26,886 bases of DNA, from contig CAIPVK010000132.1 in assembly GCA_903868455.1 (NCBI GenBank), forward strand, positions 1 to 26,886, written 5' to 3'. Shown here in pieces: positions 1 to 8,012 of this stretch (positions are counted from its first letter, which is position 1; each line of letters opens with the position of its first letter). A program made the position numbers and the translations under genes. This DNA is from an uncultured Opitutia bacterium. Lineage in GTDB: Bacteria; Verrucomicrobiota; Verrucomicrobiia; Opitutales; UBA953. Under the pieces are notes generated by a model. It searched no databases and was not told where the DNA came from. It saw nothing but the letters and a program-made list of their open reading frames with translations.

Positions 1-13
1 AGTCCGGGTCCAG

Positions 14-1378
14 ATGTTCGCCTCCCTCACCGAGCGCCTCGGCAAGGTCCTGCGGGACCTGCGCGGGCTTTCCAAGATCACCGAGTCGAACCTCGAGCCC
101 GCCCTGGCCGAGGTGCGCCAGGCGCTGATGGCGGCGGACGTCCATTTCCGCGTCGCCCGCGAGTTCACCGAGCGCGTGAAGGCCGCCTGCCTCGGCAAGG
201 AGGTCGTGGAATCGGTCTCGCCCGCCCAGATGGCGGTCAAGGTCATCCACGACGAGCTCGTCCGGCTGCTCGGCGAGGGCGCGCGCGAGCTCGCCCCGGC
301 CCGCCCGCTCCGCATCCTGCTCGTCGGCCTCCACGGCTCGGGCAAGACGACCACGGCGGGCAAGCTCGCCCTCCAGCTGCGCGACAAGGCCGGCCTCTCG
401 CGCCCCTGGCTCGTCGGCGCCGACATCCACCGCCCCGCCGCCATCGACCAGCTCGAGACGCTCGCGGCCCAGGCGGGCGCCGGCTTCTGGTCCGACCGCG
501 CCTCGCGCGACGCCGCCGCGCTGGCGAAGGCCGGCGTGGCCGCCGCGCTCGCGGGCGGGGCGGACGCCATCCTGGTCGACACCGCCGGCCGCCTGCAGGC
601 GGACGACGACCTCATGGCCGAGGTGGTGCGGATCCGCGAGGCGGTGCAGCCGCACGAGGTCTTCCTCGTGGCCGACGCCGCCCTCGGCCAGCAGGCGGTC
701 GACGTCGCCGCCAAGTTCCACGCCGCCACCCCGCTCACCGGCCTGATCCTGACCAAGCTCGACGGCGACGCGCGCGGCGGGGCCGCCCTCTCGATCCGCG
801 AGGTCACCGGCGTCCCCATCCGCTACCTCGGCACGGGCGAGAAGCCGGCGGACCTCGAGGTCTTCCACCCCGACCGCCTCGCCGGCCGCATCCTCGGCAT
901 GGGCGACGTCGTCACCCTCGTCGAGCGCGCCCAGGAGAAGGTCGACCAGCGCGAGGCCGAGCGCCTCGCCGAGAAGCTGCGCAAGGGGGACTTCGACCTC
1001 GACGACTTCCTCGCCCAGATGCGTCAGATGCGCCAGATGGGCCCGCTCGGCGACATGCTCAAGATGCTGCCCGGCATGGGCTCGGTGCAGGTCGGCGCGC
1101 GCGAGGAGGGCATGGTCCGCCGCACCGAGGCCATCCTGACCTCGATGACGCCGCGCGAGCGCCGCAAGCCCGAGGTGCTCAACGCCTCGCGCCGCGCCCG
1201 CATCGCCCGCGGCTCCGGCACCCAGGTGGCCGACGTCAACGCCCTCATCAAGCAGTTCGGGCAGATGCGCGACATGATGCGCATGCTCCGCGGCGGCAAG
1301 GGCAAGGAGCTCATGCGCCGCATGGGCGGGATGGGCGGCATGGGCGGCGGCTTCCGCCCGCCCGGCATGTTCCGCTGA
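14..1378 (+). CDS. ffh: Signal recognition particle GTPase Ffh (SRP54)
   Basis: Protein component of the signal recognition particle: it binds 4.5S RNA and signal sequences of nascent membrane proteins and targets ribosomes to FtsY. The 454-residue length is normal for bacterial Ffh. Visible parts in order: an N domain helical bundle (about 1-95); a G domain with P-loop GLHGSGKT at 105-112, DTAGR at 189-193 and TKLDGDARGG at 247-256; and a methionine-rich M domain from about 300, with the RNA-binding segment around ARGSGTQ (398-404) and a Gly/Met-rich tail. The P-loop has His where GLQGSGKT is usual. The ATG at 14 gives the expected N terminus, but the upstream region is cut off by the window edge. 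The next gene starts 2 bp after the stop, so they are probably cotranscribed. Identification is firm. Confidence 0.97.
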   Translation: MFASLTERLGKVLRDLRGLSKITESNLEPALAEVRQALMAADVHFRVAREFTERVKAACLGKEVVESVSPAQMAVKVIHDELVRLLGEGARELAPARPLRILLVGLHGSGKTTTAGKLALQLRDKAGLSRPWLVGADIHRPAAIDQLETLAAQAGAGFWSDRASRDAAALAKAGVAAALAGGADAILVDTAGRLQADDDLMAEVVRIREAVQPHEVFLVADAALGQQAVDVAAKFHAATPLTGLILTKLDGDARGGAALSIREVTGVPIRYLGTGEKPADLEVFHPDRLAGRILGMGDVVTLVERAQEKVDQREAERLAEKLRKGDFDLDDFLAQMRQMRQMGPLGDMLKMLPGMGSVQVGAREEGMVRRTEAILTSMTPRERRKPEVLNASRRARIARGSGTQVADVNALIKQFGQMRDMMRMLRGGKGKELMRRMGGMGGMGGGFRPPGMFR

Positions 1379-1380
1379 CC

Positions 1381-2094
1381 ATGTCCGACCTCCGCGACCG
1401 AGCCGTCCTCCTCTCCGGCGCCACCTCCGGCCTCGGCCGCGCCCTCGCGCTCCGGCTGGCCGCGGAGGGCTGCCGCCTGGCCGTCTGCGGCCGCTCGCCC
1501 GGGAAGCTCGCCGCGCTCGTCGCCGACCTCGCGCTTCCCGCCGACCGGCTGCTCGCGCGCGCCTTCGACCTCACGGACCGCGCCGCGGCCGCGGGCTTCG
1601 CCGAGGAGGCCCTGGCGCGGTTCGGGAAGGTCGACATCCTCGTCAACAACGCCGGCGCCAACCTCGGCAAGGCCTCGGTGGGCGAGGCGGACCTCGCGGC
1701 CTTCGCGGCGATGCTCGACCTCAACTGCACCGCCCAGCTCGCCCTGACGCAGCCGGTCTGGCGCGCCATGGCCCGCTCCGGCGGCGGACGCGTCGTGAAC
1801 ATCGTCTCCTCCGCGGCCAGGTTCTCCGTCGCGGGCATCGCCGGCTACACCGCCTCCAAGACGGCCTTCGACGGCCTCACCGGGGTGATGCGGCGCGAGG
1901 GCAAGCCCCTCGGCATCCACGTGACGGCGGTCTACCCGGGCGGCATCGACACGCCGTTCCGCGCCCAGGCCCGCGCCGACTACCTCCGCCCGGAGACGGT
2001 CGCCGAGGCGGTCGTCGGCCTGCTCCGCCTGCCCGCCGAGGCCGCGGCGCACGAGCTCGTCCTGCGCCCGCCGGTGGAGGACAACTTCGCATGA
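1381..2094 (+). CDS. Short-chain dehydrogenase/reductase (SDR) family protein
   Basis: Classical SDR of 237 residues, an NAD(P)-dependent oxidoreductase of unknown substrate. Seen: cofactor-binding SGATSGLG at 12-19 (TGxxxGxG variant with Ser first), NNAG at 89-92, catalytic Ser 143/144, Tyr156 and Lys160 in YTASK, and the PGG segment after the active site (186-188). Arg38 after the second strand suggests NADP preference, which is inference. It begins 2 bp after ffh and overlaps the next gene by 4 bp (ATGA), so ffh, this gene and the HAD gene form a likely transcription unit. The context does not reveal a pathway. Confidence 0.9.
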   Translation: MSDLRDRAVLLSGATSGLGRALALRLAAEGCRLAVCGRSPGKLAALVADLALPADRLLARAFDLTDRAAAAGFAEEALARFGKVDILVNNAGANLGKASVGEADLAAFAAMLDLNCTAQLALTQPVWRAMARSGGGRVVNIVSSAARFSVAGIAGYTASKTAFDGLTGVMRREGKPLGIHVTAVYPGGIDTPFRAQARADYLRPETVAEAVVGLLRLPAEAAAHELVLRPPVEDNFA

Positions 2095-2705
2095 GCCTCG
2101 CCCTGGTCAGCGTGACGGATCCCGCCCTGCTCGCCCGTCCGGCCTGGATCTTCGACTGCGACGGCACCCTGGCCGCGACGATGCGCCTGCACCACGGGTC
2201 GTGGACGCATGCCATCGGCCGGCAGCTCGGCCGGCCCTTCGTGTTCGACTGGGCCTTCTTCTGCTCGATGGGCGGGATGTCGACCGAGGACACCTGCGTC
2301 CGCCTGCGCGAGCGGCACGGCCTCGAGCTCGACCCGGGCCTGATCCGGACGCACACCGACGAGTGGCTGGCCGAGCACCTGGAGGCCCGCGTCGAGGCGC
2401 GGCCGGAGGTCGTGGGGCTCCTGCACCACGTCCGCGCCGCCGGCGCGCGCACCGCGGTGGCCTCGGGCGGGACGCGGCACCATGTCGGCGTGACGCTGCG
2501 CAAGCTCCGGCTCGAGCCGCACTTCGACGCGGTCGTGACCTGCGAGGACGCCCCGCGCTCGAAGCCCCATCCCGACCTCTTCCTCGAGGCGGCTCGGCGC
2601 ATCGGGATCCCGGCGGCGGACTGCGTGGTGATCGAGGACAGCCCGCGCGGCCGCGAGGCGGCCGAGGCGGCGGGGATGGCGTGCGTGATGGTGGAGCCGG
2701 CGTGA
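2091..2705 (+). CDS. HAD-superfamily phosphatase, beta-phosphoglucomutase-like
   Basis: A 204-residue HAD hydrolase. The nucleophile motif FDCDGTL has Asp22 and the acid/base Asp24; motif II is in VASGG (123-127); Lys158 in SKPHPD is motif III; and EDSPRG (182-187) is the metal-binding motif IV. The helical cap between residues 30 and 105 and the KPHPD/EDSPRG pattern place it with the beta-phosphoglucomutase/sugar-phosphate phosphatase subfamily. The exact substrate cannot be read. The ATG overlaps the SDR stop (ATGA) and is preceded by GGAGG, a good ribosome binding site. It is the last gene of the ffh unit; repeat-rich DNA follows. Confidence 0.88.
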   Translation: MSLALVSVTDPALLARPAWIFDCDGTLAATMRLHHGSWTHAIGRQLGRPFVFDWAFFCSMGGMSTEDTCVRLRERHGLELDPGLIRTHTDEWLAEHLEARVEARPEVVGLLHHVRAAGARTAVASGGTRHHVGVTLRKLRLEPHFDAVVTCEDAPRSKPHPDLFLEAARRIGIPAADCVVIEDSPRGREAAEAAGMACVMVEPA

Positions 2706-2802
2706 GGACGGGGAGAGAGGAGCGGGGAGTGGGGAGTGGGTTCAGCGGGATCAGCGGTGCTAGCGGTAGCAACGGTGGCAGCGGTAACCGCAGATCAGCG
2801 GA

Positions 2803-2817
2803 GGGGCCTTCGGCCCC
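2803..2817. terminator. GGGGCC hairpin, possible terminator element
   Basis: A perfect 6-bp stem GGGGCC/GGCCCC with loop TTC lies about 100 bp downstream of the HAD gene. An identical stem and loop occurs at 16901-16915. There is no U-tract, so intrinsic termination is uncertain; it may be only a repeat module. Confidence 0.35.
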
Positions 2818-2870
2818 GGCAGATAATCCTCCGGCTCCTCCGCCTCTTCGTCATCCTCCGCCTCGCCGGG

Positions 2871-2977
2871 CCCTTTCCAGCCTTTCCCAGCCCTTCCCAG
2901 CTTTTTCCAACTCCTTCTAGCTGCTTTTAGCCGCTTCTAGCCCCTTCGAGCCTCTTCCTGCCGCTTCCAGCTCCTCA
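2871..2977. repeat. 10-bp helically phased repeat array (CTTCCCAGC type)
   Basis: About ten consecutive units of exactly 10 bp with consensus CYNCTTCYAG, for example CCTTTCCCAG, CCCTTCCCAG, CTTTTTCCAA and CCGCTTCTAG. Short T-runs recur once per helical turn, which could give intrinsic curvature (inference). Related arrays lie at 13919-13968, 16806-16870, 25510-25600 and 26430-26472. Confidence 0.85.
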
Positions 2978-3088
2978 GTCGCGATGAGACAACGAGCTGA
3001 GCGAGTTCACGCCCGCCAATCCCCTGGTCCCCTATCCCCCTATTCCCCTAGGCCCCTATTCCCCTAGGCCCTCTCAGCGGACCCCGCC

Positions 3089-3110
3089 CTTTCGGCCCTC
3101 AGGCCGAAAG
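3089..3110 (-). terminator. Hairpin spanning the aminotransferase stop codon
   Basis: Perfect 9-bp inverted repeat CTTTCGGCC/GGCCGAAAG with a 4-base loop. The loop and first stem bases contain the TGA stop of the minus-strand aminotransferase (3099-3101). No T-tract follows on the minus strand. It may act as a weak terminator or protect the 3' end. Confidence 0.45.
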
Positions 3111-4283
3111 CTTCCCGCAGAACCGCGCCAGGCGCTCGAGGCCCTTGCGGATGACCTCGTCGGAGGTCGCGTAGCTCAGGCGAATGTAACCCTCCGAGCC
3201 GAAGGCCGAGCCGGGGACGACCGCCACGAGCTCCTCCTCGAGGAGACGGGCGGCGAAGTCCGCGGACGAGAGGCCGAACGCGCGGATGTTGGGGAAGAGG
3301 TAGAAGGCGCCCTGCGAGCGGTAGCAGCTCAGGCCGGGGATGGCGTTGAGGCCCTCCCAGAGCATCAGGCGGCGGCGGTCGAAGGCCACCTGCATCTCGG
3401 CGAGGGCCGCCTTGGCCTTGTCGGGGTGCTGGTGGACGGCGAGGGCGCCGAACTGGGCGAAGGTGGTGGCGTTGGACGAGATCTGGCTCTGCAGGTCGCC
3501 GACCGCGGCGGCGAGCGACTTCTCGGCGACGAGGGTGCCGAGGCGCCAGCCGGTCATCGAGTAGGTCTTGGCGTAGCCGGAGACGGTGATCGTCAGGCGC
3601 GCGGCCTCGGGCGAGAAGGTCGCGGGGCTGCAGGTCGTCTGGCCGTCGTAGACCAGATGCTCGTAGATCTCGTCGGAGAGGATCCAGACGCCGGCCTCGA
3701 CGCAGAGGCGGACGAGGGCCTCGAGCTCGGCGCGGGTGTAGACGGCGCCGGTCGGGTTGGAGGGGCTGTTGAGGACCACCATCCGGGTGCGGGGCGTCAG
3801 GGCCGCGCGCAGCTGGTCGGGGGTGACCTTGAAGCCGGTGGTGTCCTCGGCGGCGATGACGCGGGGCGTGCCGCCGGCGAGCTTCACCATCTCGGGGTAG
3901 CTCACCCAGAAGGGCGCGGGGATGACGACCTCGTCGCCGGGGCTGACCGTGGCGAGGATGGCGAGGTAGCAGGACATCTTGCCGCCGGGGGAGACGACGA
4001 CGTTGGCCTCGGTCACGCCGGCGAAGCCGCGCGCGGCGTAGGACTCGGCGATCGCCTTGCGCAGGGCGGGGATGCCGGGCGTCGGGGCGTACTTGGTCTG
4101 GCCCTCGGCGAGGGCCTTGGCGCAGGCGTCCTTGACGAACTGCGGGGTGTCGAAGTCGGGCTCGCCCGCGCCGAAGCCGCAGACGTCCTTGCCGGCGGCC
4201 TTGAGCGCCTTCGCCTTCGCGTCGACCGCGAGGGTCGGCGAGGGCGCGATGTTGCGGGACCAGGTGGAGAGCGCGGGCGTCAT
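3099..4283 (-). CDS. Pyridoxal-phosphate-dependent class I aminotransferase (aspartate aminotransferase-like)
   Basis: Fold-type I aminotransferase of 394 residues from the chosen start. It probably transfers the amino group between aspartate (or another amino acid) and 2-oxoglutarate in the cytoplasm. Seen: GAGEPDFDTP (38-47), typical of subgroup Ib aspartate/aromatic aminotransferases; NSPSNPTG (172-179); SDEIYE (203-208) with the Asp and Tyr that contact the cofactor; the Schiff-base Lys239 in SGYAKTYSMTGWRLG; and substrate-carboxylate Arg247. An upstream in-frame ATG at 4325 would add 14 poorly conserved residues; the ATG at 4283 matches the usual family N terminus. It lies 51 bp downstream of the small membrane protein gene and is probably cotranscribed. 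Substrate specificity is inferred only. Confidence 0.92.
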   Translation of the reverse strand: MTPALSTWSRNIAPSPTLAVDAKAKALKAAGKDVCGFGAGEPDFDTPQFVKDACAKALAEGQTKYAPTPGIPALRKAIAESYAARGFAGVTEANVVVSPGGKMSCYLAILATVSPGDEVVIPAPFWVSYPEMVKLAGGTPRVIAAEDTTGFKVTPDQLRAALTPRTRMVVLNSPSNPTGAVYTRAELEALVRLCVEAGVWILSDEIYEHLVYDGQTTCSPATFSPEAARLTITVSGYAKTYSMTGWRLGTLVAEKSLAAAVGDLQSQISSNATTFAQFGALAVHQHPDKAKAALAEMQVAFDRRRLMLWEGLNAIPGLSCYRSQGAFYLFPNIRAFGLSSADFAARLLEEELVAVVPGSAFGSEGYIRLSYATSDEVIRKGLERLARFCGKLSA

Positions 4284-4334
4284 CGCCCCGAGGGGAAACC
4301 GGCCCCGGCCGGGATGGCAAGCCAAGTCCGGCCC

Positions 4335-4769
4335 TCAGACGTCGATGGCGTCGTCCTTCCGGCCCGCGGGCGGCCGCTTCCAGGGCTTCACCTGCTCGAT
4401 GCCGAGGGAGGCGGTGAGGAGCCAGGAGACGACGCTGATGGTCAGCGGGGCGAGCACCCAGGCGCGGACGGTGAAGTCGGCGCCGAGGATCGTGTCCGCG
4501 AGGAAGAGAACGGTGCCGTTGGCGGCGAGGATGACCAGGTAGTAGCCGAAGCCGAGGGTCAGGATGAGGATGGGCAGCGATACGATGAGCAGGACGCCGA
4601 GGACGAGGGGGCGGACGAACGAGTTGAGCACGCCGAGCGTGAGGACGACGGCGGCGAAGGTCGGGAGGTCCTTGTAGGTCAGCAGCCCCCAGCGGGCCGC
4701 GACGAAGACCCCGAGGGCGAGGGAGGCCCACTCGAGGAGGACGATGAGGAGACGGCGGAGCGGTTCCAC
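4335..4769 (-). CDS. Small four-helix membrane protein, phage holin 4 superfamily-like
   Basis: A 144-residue, very hydrophobic protein with about four transmembrane segments (roughly 7-28, 34-52, 56-85 and 104-124). The conserved-looking NSFVRPLVLGVLLIVSLP stretch (49-66) is characteristic of the chromosomally encoded family annotated as phage holin family protein. Despite the name this family is not evidence of a prophage, and its role is unknown. It starts with GTG at 4767-4769. A GGGAG lies only one base upstream, too close for an ideal ribosome binding site. It is the first gene before the aminotransferase and is divergent from the uvrA-family gene. Confidence 0.8.
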   Translation of the reverse strand: MEPLRRLLIVLLEWASLALGVFVAARWGLLTYKDLPTFAAVVLTLGVLNSFVRPLVLGVLLIVSLPILILTLGFGYYLVILAANGTVLFLADTILGADFTVRAWVLAPLTISVVSWLLTASLGIEQVKPWKRPPAGRKDDAIDV

Positions 4770-4865
4770 GCTCCCTGCTTAGGGAAGGCGGCGGGGAATT
4801 AAAGACGGAAGGGCGGCCCGGAATCGGCTCGCCCCCGCCCGGGGTGTCCATTTGTTCATCCCCCG

Positions 4866-7694
4866 ATGGATTCCCCCTGCATCCACATCAAGGGTGCCCG
4901 CGAGCACAACCTCAAGGGGGTCGAGGTGCGCCTGCCGCGCCACCGCCTGACGGTCGTCACCGGCCCGAGCGGGTCCGGGAAATCCTCCCTCGCCTTCGAC
5001 ACCCTCCACGCCGAGGGCAGCCGCCAGTACCTCGAGTCGCTCTCCGCCAAGGCGCGCGGCCAGCTGGAGGCCCTGCCCCGCCCCGACGTCGAGTTCATCC
5101 ACGGCCTCTCGCCGGTCATCGCCATCGGCCAGCGCACCTCCGGCGGCGGCACGCCGCGCTCGACCGTGGCAACCGTGACGGAGATCGCCGACCACGCCCG
5201 CCTGCTCTGGGCGGTGTCGGGCGAGCGGCGCTGCCCGGCGGACGGCGGCCTCGTGCGGCGGCGCTCGCTCGACGACTGCCTCGCGCCCCTGCTGGCGCTC
5301 CCCGCCGGCACGCGGGTCGTCCTCCTCGCCGCGCCGCGCGAGGGCAAGCCCTCGGCGCTGCTCGAGGCCGTGGCCGACGCCGTGCGGCGCGGCTTCGCGC
5401 GCGTGCGGCTCGACGGCGAGATCCTCACCGCCGAGGAGGCGGAGGGGCGGCTCACCGGACGCGCCGAGCGTCGCCTGGAATTGGTCGTCGACCGCCTCGT
5501 CGCGGGGCCGGACCAGCGGAGCCGCTTCGCCGACTCGCTCGAGCTCGCGTTCCGCGAGGGCGCGCGCCGCTGCGTCGCCCTGGTCGAGGAGGGCGGCGCG
5601 TGGCGCGAGACCGCGATGTCGCTCGACCTCGCCTGCGCCACCTGCGGCGAGGTGCACGAGCCGCTCAGCCCGCGCGAGCTCTCGCCGAACCACCCGCGCG
5701 GCGCCTGCCCCGCGTGCGACGGCCTCGGCAAGGTGCTCGCCTTCCAGGAGGCGCTGGCGGTGCCCGACGCCGCGCTCGCGGTCGCGGACGGCGCGGTCAA
5801 GCCCTGGCGCCTCGGCACGCGCAAGACGCTCATCCACCGCAACGCGCTGCTGCGCGCCTTGGCCGAGCAGCTGCCCTTCGACCCCAAGGCGCCCTGGGAG
5901 CGCCTGCCCGCGGCGACGCGCGCGGCCCTGCTCCACGGCGCGGGCGAGCGCCGCTTCCTGCTGCCGCCGCCCAAGGGCCGCAAGGCGATCGAGACGACGT
6001 GGCGCGGGATGTTCGCCGAGCTCGCCGAGGCCTTCCGGACGACCACGGGCGAGTCCCTTCGCCAGCGCCTGCTCGCCTATCAGAGCGGCTCGACCTGCGC
6101 GGCCTGCGGCGGCGCGCGCCTCTCGCCCCAGGCGCGCTCGGTGCGCCTCGGCGGGCTGGACCTCGCGGCCTTCATGGCGCGGCGCATCCCCGAGGCGCTG
6201 GCGGCCGTCCGCGCGCTGGCCTCGGACCCGGCGGTGGCGCCGGCGGAGGAGGCGCGACGCGGGCTCGAGACCCGGCTCGGGTTCCTAGTCGACGCGGGAC
6301 TCGGCTACCTGACGCTCGACCGCGAGTTCGGCTCGCTCTCCGGCGGCGAGGCCCAGCGCGTGCGCCTCGCCTCCCAGCTCGGCCTCGGCCTGGTCGGCGT
6401 GACCTACGTGCTCGACGAGCCGAGCATCGGCCTCCACCCGGGCGACCACGGCCGGCTGCTCGGCTCGCTGCGCGGGCTGCGCGACCTCGGCAACACGCTC
6501 GTGGTCGTCGAGCACGACCGCGACCTCGTGGCCGCGGCCGACCATCTCGTCGAGATGGGACCGGGCGCCGGCGAGGAGGGCGGCCGGGTCGTCTTCGAGG
6601 GCGCGGTCGAGGCCGCGAAGGCCGGGGGCTCGCGCGCCGGCGACTGGCTGGCGGGGCGCGCCCTGCCCGAGCCGGCCCACCCCATGGGGCCGCCCAAGGA
6701 TTGGCTGAGGATCCGCGGGGCGCACGAGCACAACCTGAGGGATATCGACGTCGCCCTGCCCGTCGGGCGCCTGACCGTCCTCTGCGGCGTCTCCGGCTCC
6801 GGCAAGAGCACGCTCGCGCTCGACATCCTCGGCGCCGCGGCGGCGCGGCGGATCAACGGCGCGCGCGTGGTGCCCGGCCGGCACCGCGGCATCGAGGGAC
6901 TCGACCGCTTCGACGCCTACACGCTGGTCGACCAGGAGCCCATCGGGCGCAGCCCGCGCTCGAACCCCGCCACCTTCACCGGCATCCTCGACCTCCTGCG
7001 CGAGCTCTGGGCGGCGACGCCGCTGGCGCGCGCTCGCGGCTACGGCCCGGGCCGCTTCAGCGCGAACGTCCGCGGCGGCCGTTGCGAGGCCTGCGCGGGC
7101 GAGGGCGCGGTGGCGCTCGACATGCAGTTCCTCGGGGAGGCCTTCGTGACCTGCCCGTCCTGCCAAGGGCGGCGCTTCAACCGCGAGACCCTGGAGGTCC
7201 GCTTCAAGGGCCTGAGCGTGGCCGACGCGCTCGCGCTCTCCGTGCGCGACGCCCTCGCGGTCTTCCGCACCCAGCCCCGCCTGGCCGAGCGGCTGCGCAC
7301 GCTCGAGGAGGTCGGACTGGGCTACCTCCGGCTCGGCCAGCCCGCCACCACGCTCTCCGGGGGCGAGGCCCAGCGCCTGAAGCTGGCGGCGGACCTCGCG
7401 CGCCGGGAGCACGCGGGGAGGCTCTACATCCTCGACGAGCCGACCACGGGCCTGTCCTCGGACGACGTCGTCCGCCTCATGCAGCTGCTCTTCCGCCTCC
7501 GCGACGCCGGGGCGACCCTGCTCGTCATCGAGCACCACACCGACGTCATCCGGGCGGCCGACTGGACCCTCGAGCTCGGGCCCGGGGGCGGCCCCGAGGG
7601 CGGCGCGCTGGTCCATTCCGGCACCGCGGAGGCCCTCGCCCGGGCCGACACCCCCACGGGACGGGCCCTCCGGGGCGATTCGGGGCATGTTTGA
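4866..7694 (+). CDS. uvrA: UvrA-family excinuclease ABC subunit A (divergent, probably a paralogue)
   Basis: DNA-damage recognition ATPase of the UvrABC nucleotide excision repair family, 942 residues, matching normal UvrA length. It has two ABC ATPase units. The first has Walker A GPSGSGKS (33-40), signature LSGGEAQR (491-498) and LDEPSIGLH. The second has Walker A GVSGSGKS (641-648), signature LSGGEAQR (830-837) and LDEPTTGL. The zinc module of the UvrB-binding region is present (Cys257, Cys260, Cys281, Cys284), as is the C-terminal zinc module (Cys740, Cys743, Cys763, Cys766). Several near-invariant segments differ: SAKARGQL replaces SAYARQFL, a Gly-rich TSGGGTPRSTVATV replaces the usual sequence, and GLSSDD replaces GLHxxD in the second half. 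These suggest a second UvrA copy. No Shine-Dalgarno sequence precedes the ATG. Confidence 0.88.
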   Translation: MDSPCIHIKGAREHNLKGVEVRLPRHRLTVVTGPSGSGKSSLAFDTLHAEGSRQYLESLSAKARGQLEALPRPDVEFIHGLSPVIAIGQRTSGGGTPRSTVATVTEIADHARLLWAVSGERRCPADGGLVRRRSLDDCLAPLLALPAGTRVVLLAAPREGKPSALLEAVADAVRRGFARVRLDGEILTAEEAEGRLTGRAERRLELVVDRLVAGPDQRSRFADSLELAFREGARRCVALVEEGGAWRETAMSLDLACATCGEVHEPLSPRELSPNHPRGACPACDGLGKVLAFQEALAVPDAALAVADGAVKPWRLGTRKTLIHRNALLRALAEQLPFDPKAPWERLPAATRAALLHGAGERRFLLPPPKGRKAIETTWRGMFAELAEAFRTTTGESLRQRLLAYQSGSTCAACGGARLSPQARSVRLGGLDLAAFMARRIPEALAAVRALASDPAVAPAEEARRGLETRLGFLVDAGLGYLTLDREFGSLSGGEAQRVRLASQLGLGLVGVTYVLDEPSIGLHPGDHGRLLGSLRGLRDLGNTLVVVEHDRDLVAAADHLVEMGPGAGEEGGRVVFEGAVEAAKAGGSRAGDWLAGRALPEPAHPMGPPKDWLRIRGAHEHNLRDIDVALPVGRLTVLCGVSGSGKSTLALDILGAAAARRINGARVVPGRHRGIEGLDRFDAYTLVDQEPIGRSPRSNPATFTGILDLLRELWAATPLARARGYGPGRFSANVRGGRCEACAGEGAVALDMQFLGEAFVTCPSCQGRRFNRETLEVRFKGLSVADALALSVRDALAVFRTQPRLAERLRTLEEVGLGYLRLGQPATTLSGGEAQRLKLAADLARREHAGRLYILDEPTTGLSSDDVVRLMQLLFRLRDAGATLLVIEHHTDVIRAADWTLELGPGGGPEGGALVHSGTAEALARADTPTGRALRGDSGHV

Positions 7695-7733
7695 CCTTTA
7701 TCCCGCGGCCGTTTGGCGATTCCCTATGCGGTG

Positions 7734-8012
7734 ATGTCACCCGAGCTCACCGGCGCCCAGAAGTCCCACCTCCGCGGCCTCGCCCAGACCCTGGAGGCGA
7801 AGGTCTTCGTCGGCAAGGAGGGCGTCACGCCCGCCATCGCCAAGCTGCTCGAGGACGCGTTCCGCCGCGCCGACCTCGTGAAGGTCCGCTTCACCGGCGA
7901 CCGCGAGGCGATCGCCGCGCAGGCGGCCGACCTCGCCGACCGCACCTCGAGCGCCCTCGTCGGCTCGGTCGGCAAGACCGCCGCCTTCTACCGCAAGGGG
8001 ACCGGCGCATGA
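7734..8012 (+). CDS. YhbY/CRM-domain RNA-binding protein
   Basis: A 92-residue single CRS1-YhbY (CRM) domain protein that binds rRNA and is associated with assembly of the large ribosomal subunit. Seen: LTGAQKSHLRGLAQ at the N terminus, the VGKEGVT loop with the GxxG-like surface, and the LVKVRFTG strand, all typical of YhbY. The ATG at 7734 starts at the family N terminus (MSPELTGAQK); an in-frame TTG at 7713 would add seven unrelated residues. The stop overlaps the next ATG by 4 bp (ATGA), so it is translationally coupled to the polyprenyl synthase gene. It lies 39 bp after the uvrA-family gene. Confidence 0.9.
   Translation: MSPELTGAQKSHLRGLAQTLEAKVFVGKEGVTPAIAKLLEDAFRRADLVKVRFTGDREAIAAQAADLADRTSSALVGSVGKTAAFYRKGTGA

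Larger units (their letters stand above)
2706..3088. repeat. Composite intergenic repeat A (convergent gene ends)
   Basis: No gene is seen. In forward order it holds: a G-rich GAGTGGG stretch (2721-2740); a degenerate 9-bp array of CAGCGGTGC type (2743-2800); a perfect GGGGCC-TTC-GGCCCC hairpin (2803-2817); a pyrimidine tract; a 10-bp array (2871-2977, separate entry); the 26-bp imperfect palindrome starting AACGAGC and ending GCCCGC (about 2991-3017); and a C-rich tract of CCCCTATTCCCCTAG units (3018-3070). The same modules recur in the six other large gaps. Confidence 0.85.

Noticed and set aside
4335..4769. Prophage signature because of the holin-family resemblance
   Set aside because: This four-helix family is commonly chromosomal, and no other phage gene is in the window.
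3064..4851. Long minus-strand open frame of 595 codons
   Set aside because: Arg/Pro-rich low-complexity translation in a shadow frame of the aminotransferase and membrane protein genes.
4866..5280. Apparent missing cysteine (CPADGG) in the first variable segment of UvrA
   Set aside because: As recalled, E. coli UvrA also has a single Cys-Pro there, so it is not unusual.
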